Shown piece by piece: positions 57,434 through 64,000 of a stretch of DNA of 64,000 nucleotides. The notes below the pieces were generated by a model. That model did not search any database and was not told the origin of the DNA. It saw nothing but the letters and a program-made list of their open reading frames with translations. The position numbers and the translations under genes were made by a program. Within the stretch, counting starts at the first letter, position 1. Every line of letters starts with the position of its first letter. Location of the stretch: positions 150,609,501 through 150,673,500 of the forward strand of contig JAZBRS010000026.1 in the NCBI GenBank assembly GCA_037176725.1, read 5' to 3'. Source of the stretch: Posidonia oceanica. Lineage: Eukaryota > Streptophyta > Magnoliopsida > Alismatales > Posidoniaceae.

Positions 57434-58844
57434 TGCGCAGGCCGTAGAATGTAGGCAGATGGCTATTGCAGAATCTTCAGGTACCTGTTAGCAAGACTGT
57501 AGATCATCAGGTTTCATATAGGCATATTATCACTGACTGATAAGGAAGTAGATTCAGAAGCTAATAAAGTAGTTCAGCTATGTTCAGCAGTAAGCATTCA
57601 AAACATAGAGACTTAAGCATATTCAAACAAGGGGATTTCCGTCTGCGCGGGCAGGGGCTGGTAGGAGTTCTGAACCAGCGAAGCTTGGAGGAGGTCAATC
57701 CGTGCTTGGTAGGAGTACTGTCTCAGTACTGAGGCAAGTTTAGCAGAGCGGAGTGAAAGAAGGAAAAGAATGACTGATGATGTAGATGTATGCATGATTT
57801 ATGATTGGTATGCTTTGCCCTCAGCATACGGAGTGCTTAGCGCCTGCTGTATTGGAAGGGAGCGGTCCTTGACTCACTGGACTCTACTCAGACTCCTAGC
57901 TTGTTGGTGGCGCTCTAGGAAAGGGTGTTGGTGATGTTTGGTGGTGCTATAGAGGGGATAGGCTTCATGCCAAACTCTCAAGGACTTACACCTACTCTTT
58001 TATTTTTCCTTTCTTTTGTTTACTCCCATATAGATGTGCAGGATTCTCCCCATCCGTGGTTTGGAGGCAAAGTGAGACCTGACTTGAACTTTGATTTCTC
58101 TCTAGGGTAGGTGAAAGGTACGAGATTACTCTGCTTGCCTTCATTTCTGGGGTTGACTTTTGTTTCCCCTTTTTTTCTTTTCTATCATTCTCTTTTTTCC
58201 TTTTCTTCTTTTTTTTTTGTTTTGTTGTTTTTATTTTCTCTCTTTTTTTTTGGCTCGCAGGTTTCCGCTATCCCTAACCTAGAGGAAATGGGTGCCTAGT
58301 TTTTTGAGACATGGTGGCTAGGCCTTGCAGGGCTTGGATCCCTAGGTGTGAACTTTGGCTCTTCTTTTCCCTTTTCTTGTGTGCCCAGGCCTAGACATGT
58401 GTTCTTTTCTAGCTAACGCTTAGCATTTTTTCTAGGGGTGTAAGTCCTTAGGTGTTTGGGCATTTCGCCCATGCTCACTGAGTGGTGGCTCCCTCACTAG
58501 CTAAGACATCTAAGTAGTGTCAGGTGAGGTCGGGTAGACTCCTTCCAGAGTAGGCAAGCACTTCTGATTTTCATCACCGGGCTGAATGATATGCATGACG
58601 GATTGATGAGGATGACGATGGTGATTTTTTTTTGGATTGATTTTTGAAGAAGATATGCTTGAAAAGGAAGAAATGAGTGGAGATGTACAGTGGTGGAAAT
58701 GCAAGAGATAGGACAAAGAGATGTATGAAATTGTACAAGGAGTGAGAATGCAAGGGATGGAACGAAAGCTGTGTGCAAATGTACAGAAGTGAAGATGCAA
58801 GAGACAAAACAGAAGAGGGGGAGCTGCAAAGCGAGTGCTCCAGG
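57434..58844 (-). other. Conserved spacer between pol and PMD (G4)
   Basis: On the minus strand it carries the same two blocks as G1 and G3 (58430-58530; 57830-57990), a T-rich run on plus (58170-58250, equal to the A-rich run of G1), and the candidate acceptor CTAACAG before GTACCTGAAG (exon side from 57484), 51 bases ahead of the PMD ATG. Confidence 0.65.
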
Positions 58845-60010
58845 TCACTGATAGTACTTCTTGAGGTAGCAAGGGTTGACCGGCTCGGACTGCTTGACCT
58901 AGTCCATGTCCTCAAGAGTTACAGCGCCGCCTGAGAAGATCTGCTTGACCACAAAGGGGCCACGCCAATTGGGTCAGAATTTGCCTCGACCGTCCGGCAT
59001 GTGAATGGCACGCAGAACAAGATCTCCTGGCTGGAAACTTCTAGGTTGAACTTTTTTCAAGTATGCTCTGGCCATCCTCTTCTGATAACAGTGAGCATAG
59101 TGCATAGCTTGCAGCCTATGCTTGTCGATCAGATTCAGTTGGACGCAGTGGTCTTCGACCCATTCTGCTTCTTCCAACTCAGCTTCTTGTAGGATCCGTA
59201 GTGAGGGGATTTCTACTTCGACAGGTAACACCGCCTCCATGCCGTACACCAGAGAGTACAGGGTGGCTCCTGTTGAGGTTCGGATTGATATCCTGTACGC
59301 CTAGAGTGTGTACGGGAGCTTGTCATGCCAATCCTTATGGGTTTCTGCCATCATCTTCATGATTTTGACAATGTTCTTGTTGGCAGACTCCACTGCTCCG
59401 TTCATCTGTGGCCGATAACGTGAGGACCTGTGATGCTTGATCTTGAGGCTCTATAGGTATTCCTTGGTCCTTTTGGCAATGAAGTTTGTGCCATTATCAG
59501 AGATGAGCACGTGTGGGACCCCATACCGGGCGACGATATTGTTTCTGATAAACTTTTCTGTAGCCACGGCAGTAATTGTCTTGTAGGAGGCTGCTTCCAC
59601 TCACTTAGTAAAATAGTCAATCGCTACCAGAATTTAGCAATGACCGTTTGAAGCAGGAGGGTGTATTGCGCCAATGACATCGATCCACTAGGTGGAGACA
59701 GGCCATGGCGATGACATGTTATGCAGTTGTTGTGGGGGAGCCCTGATGAAGTTACCATGGATCTGGTAGTTGTGGCATTTATGCACAAACCGGCAGCAGT
59801 CTGCTTCCATGGTCAGCCAGAAATTGCCTTAGAGCATGATCTTCTTGGCCAGGAGGACGCCGTTCATGTGTGGGCCACAGGTCCCTGTAAGCACTTGAAG
59901 CATCAGTGCGTCAACCTCCGACTTGTTCAAGCAGCATAATAGCATCTGATTGTATGATCTTCTGTATAGCTACCCTACCCTTAGTACATACTTTGACGCC
60001 AGACGTGCCA
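58845..60010 (-). pseudogene. Integrase of G4
   Basis: Minus strand, same frame as RT. The zinc-binding region (LYRRSYNQMLLCC onward, HNYQIHG) has lost one of its two closing Cys (HNYQ where G3 has HNCQ). The core has WIDVIGAIHPP, LISDNGTNF and NGAVESANKN, and the tail PNWRGPFVV. About ten stops interrupt it, most of them TAG or TGA at positions where G1 or G3 have CAG, CGA or TGG. It ends KKYYQ then TGA at 58845. Confidence 0.88.
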
Positions 60011-60129
60011 AAGTTCTCTTATCTGCTGTTGTGGTGCCGGGTAGAAGGCTGCCGGACTCCCGGAAAGCCTTGATGTCATGATACCACGACCGTTCTTCTG
60101 CTGGATCTGTCTCTTCTATGCTCATGCAA

Positions 60130-60580
60130 TGTGCGGGCTGCCCTATGCAGGTAATTGATACATCTACTGCACTGTCTTCAGGTTTACTGAGCCAGGATGC
60201 CAGGGTTGCTAGTGCATCTACATACGCGTTCCTTGCTCTGTTCACGTATGTGAAGTACATGCTCTCGAATTCTTCCATCAGCTTCAATAGGTGTTCGTGA
60301 TATGGCACAAGTTTTGGATCATTTATTCTCCAGTCACCATTCACTTGAGAGATCACCAGCATGGCATCGCCGTGCACATGCAGCTTCTGCGCCTTATGCT
60401 CGAGGACAACCTTCAATCCCAGGATGCATGCTTCATATTCTACTTCATTGTTTGTGCACTTGAAAGTCAGCTTCCTCGCAAAAGGAATCATCTGCCCCTG
60501 TGGCGTGGTTAGCACTGCACCAATGCCTCAGCCCTTCTTATTGACAACGCCATCAAAGTACAGCTGCCATTGTTCTTGGT
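60130..60580 (-). pseudogene. Second (archaeal-type) RNase H of G4
   Basis: WQLYFDGVVNKKG (Asp) is followed by TGA, then a 181-codon open part with KCTNNEVEYEACILGL (Glu), LHVHGDAMLVISQ (Asp) and NAYVDALATLAS (Asp). All four presumed catalytic acids are present. Downstream linker AVDVSITCIGQPAHCMSIEE leads into integrase. Confidence 0.88.
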
Positions 60581-60599
60581 CCTCAGGGTCTTTCTCCTC

Positions 60600-61300
60600 A
60601 GAGTCCTCCATTGCGAAGAGGATATCCTCATCTGAGAACTGTGTCTGGAGAGACTGGTATTCAGGCAGTGGGAAATCAGCAAGGTGATCTGCCATGGCTT
60701 GGCCCTTCATGGATTTCTGTGTGACGAAGGTGATGTCGTACTGGGATAACAACACCTGCCACTTAACACATCTACCCACCATGGCTGGCTTCTAGAAGAG
60801 GAATTTGATAGGATCATGCCGGCACAAGAGCTGGACTGGGTATGCCATCATATAATGCCTTAATTTCTATGCAGCCTAGACAAGAGATAAGCAGGTCTTC
60901 TCTATTGTGCTATACCTAGCCTCGCATTCATTGAACTTCTTGCTCAGGTAATAAATGGCACGCTCCTTCCTACCCGACTCATCATGTTGGCCCAAGACGA
61001 CGCCCATGGAATGCTGCGTGGTAGAAAGGTAGAGAGGCAGAGGTCTCCCTGGCACTGGAGGAACCAGGATAGGAAGCTTGATCAGAAACTGCTTGATTTT
61101 GTCAAATGCAGCCTGGCACTCCTCGCTCCAGTCGATTTGTGCATTCTTCTTCAGGAGCTTGAATATGGGTTCGCAGATGGGCGTAAGCTGAGAAATGAAA
61201 TGACTAATATACTGTAAACGCCCAAGCAGGCCTCGGACCTCCTTTTCAATCCTAGGGGGTGGCATCTCCACGATGGCTTTTGCTTTCATCGGGTTCACTT
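60600..61300 (-). pseudogene. Ordinary RNase H domain and tether of G4
   Basis: EVRGLLGRLQYISHFI and WSEECQAAFDKIKQFL are the tether after RT; LPLYLSTTQHSMGVVLGQ is where other gypsy RNases H have an Asp (DAS), here Ser-Thr-Thr. The catalytic Asp is therefore missing, as usual in Tat elements that carry a second RNase H. TAG at three positions near 60790-60880 (G3 has TGG, CAG and CAG). Confidence 0.85.
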
Positions 61301-62090
61301 CAATTCCCCTCTGGCTAACAATCTATCCCAGGAGTTTGCCAGATGATACCTCGAATACGCATTTACTAGGGTTAAGTCACAGCTTGTACTTTCTTAGGCA
61401 GTCAAAGAGCTTCTTCAGACACACAAGGTGGTCCTCAGGCTCTTTGGTCTTGGCAATCATATCGTCCACGTAAACCTCAACTTCTTGGTGCATGAGGTCA
61501 TGGAAAAGCGCTGTCATCACCCTCTGATAGGTTGCGCCAGCATTCTTCAGCCCAAATGGCATAACTTGGTAGCAGAAGACCCCCCAAGGGGTGATGAATG
61601 ATGTCTTCTCCATGTCCTCTTCTGCCATTTTGATTTGATTATAACCGGAGAAGCCGTCCATAAAGGATAGCATCTTGTGGCCTGCAGTATTGTTGACTAG
61701 GACGTTAATGTGAGGCAATGGGAAATCGTCCTTGGGACTCGCCTTGTTCAGGTTCCTATAGTCGATGCATATTCGGACTCGGCCATCCTTCTTGGGCACT
61801 AGCACAATGTTTGCAAGCCATTCAGGGTAAAGGACGGCCTTCAGAAAGTAGACACTGTGCTGCTTCATTACCTCTTCTTTGATCATGAGCAGCCACTGCG
61901 GTCGCCATCTTCTTAACTTCTGCTTTACTGGCTTGGCATCTGGATCCAAGGGTAGGTTGTGCACTACTATTTCGATATCGAGGCCAACCATGTCTTCGTA
62001 GCTCCAAGCGAAGACATCTGCATACTCTTTTAGGAATGCAATGAACTCTGCTCTGGCCTGGGGTGATAGTAGGGCGCTGATGCGAACCTC
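61301..62090 (-). pseudogene. Reverse transcriptase of G4
   Basis: Minus strand. AEFIAFLKEYADVFAWSYED, KDGRVRICIDYRNLNKASPK, MLSFMDGFSGYNQI (first catalytic Asp), TPWGVFCYQVMPFGLKNAGA and the catalytic YVDD at 61461-61472. TGA at 61377 follows FDCLRKYKL and another TAG follows about 20 codons later, just before the tether. Otherwise open for 276 codons. It is the most complete RT of the window and gives the reference for the deletion in G1. Confidence 0.92.
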
Positions 62091-63186
62091 TAGCCTCTTC
62101 AGCTGTACCGATATTAACAACCTCCGTTTCCTCTTCGACATGAAGGTTGGGGCCTTCTGGATCGTCGTCATAGGACTGGAACTCAGGCGATGGTCCATCA
62201 TTCTCATCCTCGCCTATATCATCCTCCTCCCCATATGCAATAAGTTCCGAGAGGATCTCCTTTTCATAGGTGGGGTTTGTTATATCAAAGGAGTGTAGAT
62301 GTTCCGCCTCTTGGCCCTGGTGACGCTTCACAATGGTCACGCTTACTCGAGTGTTTCTGTATCCTCGATGCGCGACCTCTGTCTTGGCAACTTCCTCAGC
62401 TTGCTCTGCTTGCTCTGCTACTGCTGGCTCTGCTAGCCCTGCTAACTCTGCTACTGATTCTGCAGATGTTTGCGTTGCTAATTCTGTCTCTGCTACTGCT
62501 TGTGCTGCTGATGCTTTCTCCTCCGTGTTTTCTGTTGTGCTTGCGGAGGGTATGCCAAACTGGCAACTGCTCAAGGTGCCGCTTGCTACACTACTTGAGT
62601 GGGGCATGTGCCGCACAGAGCACCTAGACCCGCCCTGTGGCTGCAGAATGATCAGCTCATCTGGTCTGGTGGGGGTTGCTATTGTTGAGTTTTCTTCAAT
62701 GACCATGATAGAAGCATGGTCCTTTTGCGGGGAGGGGCCCGTTGCCACGGCTTTCCCCTTCATCGCTGCCTGGTGCTCCGCTTGGTCTTCTTTCAGTGAC
62801 TTGAGTTGTTCCTGGAACAGTAGCTCTAAGTCTCCCATCCTCGCATCAACCTGGGCCTCTGCAGCTGCTCCTTCTTCCTCATCCGAGGGAGAGTCGATGT
62901 AGTAGGTGCCGGGGGCCTCTGGCTCTAGCCCAGCCGCTAGATGTACTACTACTCTGGGTGCTTGCTCTGATTGGCCTGCAGGCGCGGTTGATTGCGGCGG
63001 CCTCACGATCAGAGATCCAAATAGATTGGTTGGCAGGGCCGCTGATGGGTGTGCAGCCAAAGTCACTGCTGCAACTGGAAGGGAGGCAAAGCTGTTCTTC
63101 TGAGGGACCAATGGCTGGGAGGTTGTGCTGCTTGACAGGGCCTCTGTATCTGGTGGTGATGGTGACTGCACAGCCTCTGACGCCAT
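62091..63186 (-). pseudogene. Protease-RT linker of G4
   Basis: Open from 63186 to about 62100, then a frameshift near 62095 into the RT frame. Ala/Ser/Pro/Glu-rich, with TYYIDSPSDEEEG and HSFDITNPTYEKEILSELI matching G1's linker, and a run of AEQAEQAEE-like acidic repeats. No known domain. Confidence 0.75.
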
Positions 63187-64000
63187 GGGGGCCTACCACG
63201 AGAGTTGATGTTTTGAGGCAGGAGGATGTGTGACTGACTGAGCCAGCGGCGTTGCTTGTGACACGGCCGCTGAAACGGGCTGAGTCGCGCTGCTGGCTGA
63301 ACTCAGTGACTGACCCGCCAGAGAGGGTGACAGCTGTACTGATGCGACTGTGGCCACAGGTAGATTGGCTAATTGTGCCTGAGCTGGTATCCTGACTTTA
63401 GAGTTGCTTGTGCTGGCATCGGTGATGCTGATAAGACTGTAGGAAGATCAGAGACTGTCAATTCTACCAAAGGACCTGCCAAATCTGTTGCCTTATGATC
63501 TATGGAGGGAAGGGCCAGACAAACTGACCGAGATGCTGTCGTGCCGAGTTGGATCTCACTACAGGTCCGGGTTGCTCCTACTATGCCAGACTGCTCATCA
63601 TCCGAGTAGTAGTCCTCAATGCAGACCCAGTCTTCCGTTGGCAGCGAAGGGCTCTGGCACGGCTTCGATTGCACTATGGCTTGAACTCCGCTTGAACCCA
63701 GGGTACCTACACTGGTGAAGTTAGCAAGGTCTCGGGGAATGATCATTCTTCGATTCTTTAGCTGTGGGTGCTTACTTTCATCAGTCTGCAGGTCGTATCC
63801 AAGACCCTCGTTGTCCCTTCGCTCCTTTGCCACGATCGGCTCAGCAATTCCCTGGCCATATCACCCGAGCGGTGTCCCCTTGACGTAACCCCACCAGTGA
63901 CAGACGTTTTCGACCATCTGGAAAGGGTTATTGTGAACGGCCAAGGAGTTGACACGTTCAAGATCTAGTATAAAGTTAACCGGCTCGCACCGATTAATGC
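63187..64000 (-). pseudogene. Protease-downstream region of G4, continues past the window
   Basis: Minus strand. It enters at CEPVNFILDLERVNSLAVHN, matching G1 10447-10503, then VCHWWGYVKGTPLG with TGA, YGQGIAEPIVAKE and NEGLGYDLQ, then WVCIEDYYSDDEQSG. A stop at 63369 and a frameshift between 63200 and 63370 break it from the next part. The protease active site and gag should lie just right of the window. Confidence 0.8.

Overview
The window is repeat-dense nuclear DNA of a land plant, very probably an angiosperm. No complete host gene was found; nearly everything is nested LTR retrotransposon sequence. Most belongs to one Ty3/gypsy family of the Tat/Ogre type. The evidence is an Ogre-like gag, a protease with DNGS at the active site, and a pol reading RT, degenerate RNase H, second (archaeal-type) RNase H, integrase. 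The primer site begins TGGCGACTCC. The family also carries an extra ORF after pol that I read as a plant mobile domain (PMD) protein, and has LTRs of 2.2 to 6.4 kb. Two pieces of a Ty1/copia element with AT-rich interior are present. The species cannot be named from the sequence.

Layout, left to right. LTR-A (1-5350, minus, cut by the window edge) sits in the 5' LTR of element G1 (plus). G1 runs 5351-24849: LTR remnant, primer site, gag, protease, a short RT piece fused by deletion to the end of integrase, PMD ORF, a 3' UTR full of hairpin repeats, polypurine tract, and a 6406-bp 3' LTR. G1 sits in the 3' UTR of G2 (plus), of which only the UTR end and 3' LTR remain (24850-28947 and 34785-34977). 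That LTR is split by a solo LTR-B (28948-34779, minus) with a perfect TCATG target duplication. G2 in turn sits in the RNase H region of G3 (plus, 34978-44922: RNase H, integrase, PMD, hairpin array, 2176-bp LTR). G3 sits in a minus-strand copia element C1 (44923-48228, gag and 5' LTR). After 324 bp of unrecognised DNA comes a copia LTR fragment C2, cut by G4 (minus, 48853 to beyond 64000), which has a 3' LTR, hairpin arrays, PMD, integrase, both RNases H, RT and the protease tail. The nesting order is C1 > G3 > G2 > G1 > LTR-A, five levels.

How the parts relate. G1, G3 and G4 share one plan: pol, a conserved non-coding spacer ending in a splice-acceptor-like CAG, a PMD ORF of about 400 codons, an 11-bp-stem hairpin, arrays of short hairpins whose arms change in compensating fashion, a conserved block that partly mirrors the LTR start, the polypurine tract, and the LTR. 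The LTRs share a GC-rich block ending in an AG|GT donor-like site, a slot filled by different tandem repeats in different copies, and a strongly conserved block near their 3' end. All coding parts are decayed. Most in-frame stops are TAG, and where a sister copy shows the older codon it is usually CAG or TGG, as expected from deamination of methylated CHG sites.

The best candidates for something undescribed are the compensating hairpin arrays, the PMD ORF with its possible subgenomic splice site, and the gene-like layout inside the LTRs. All comparisons were made by eye, so repeat counts and block limits without a sharp junction are approximate.
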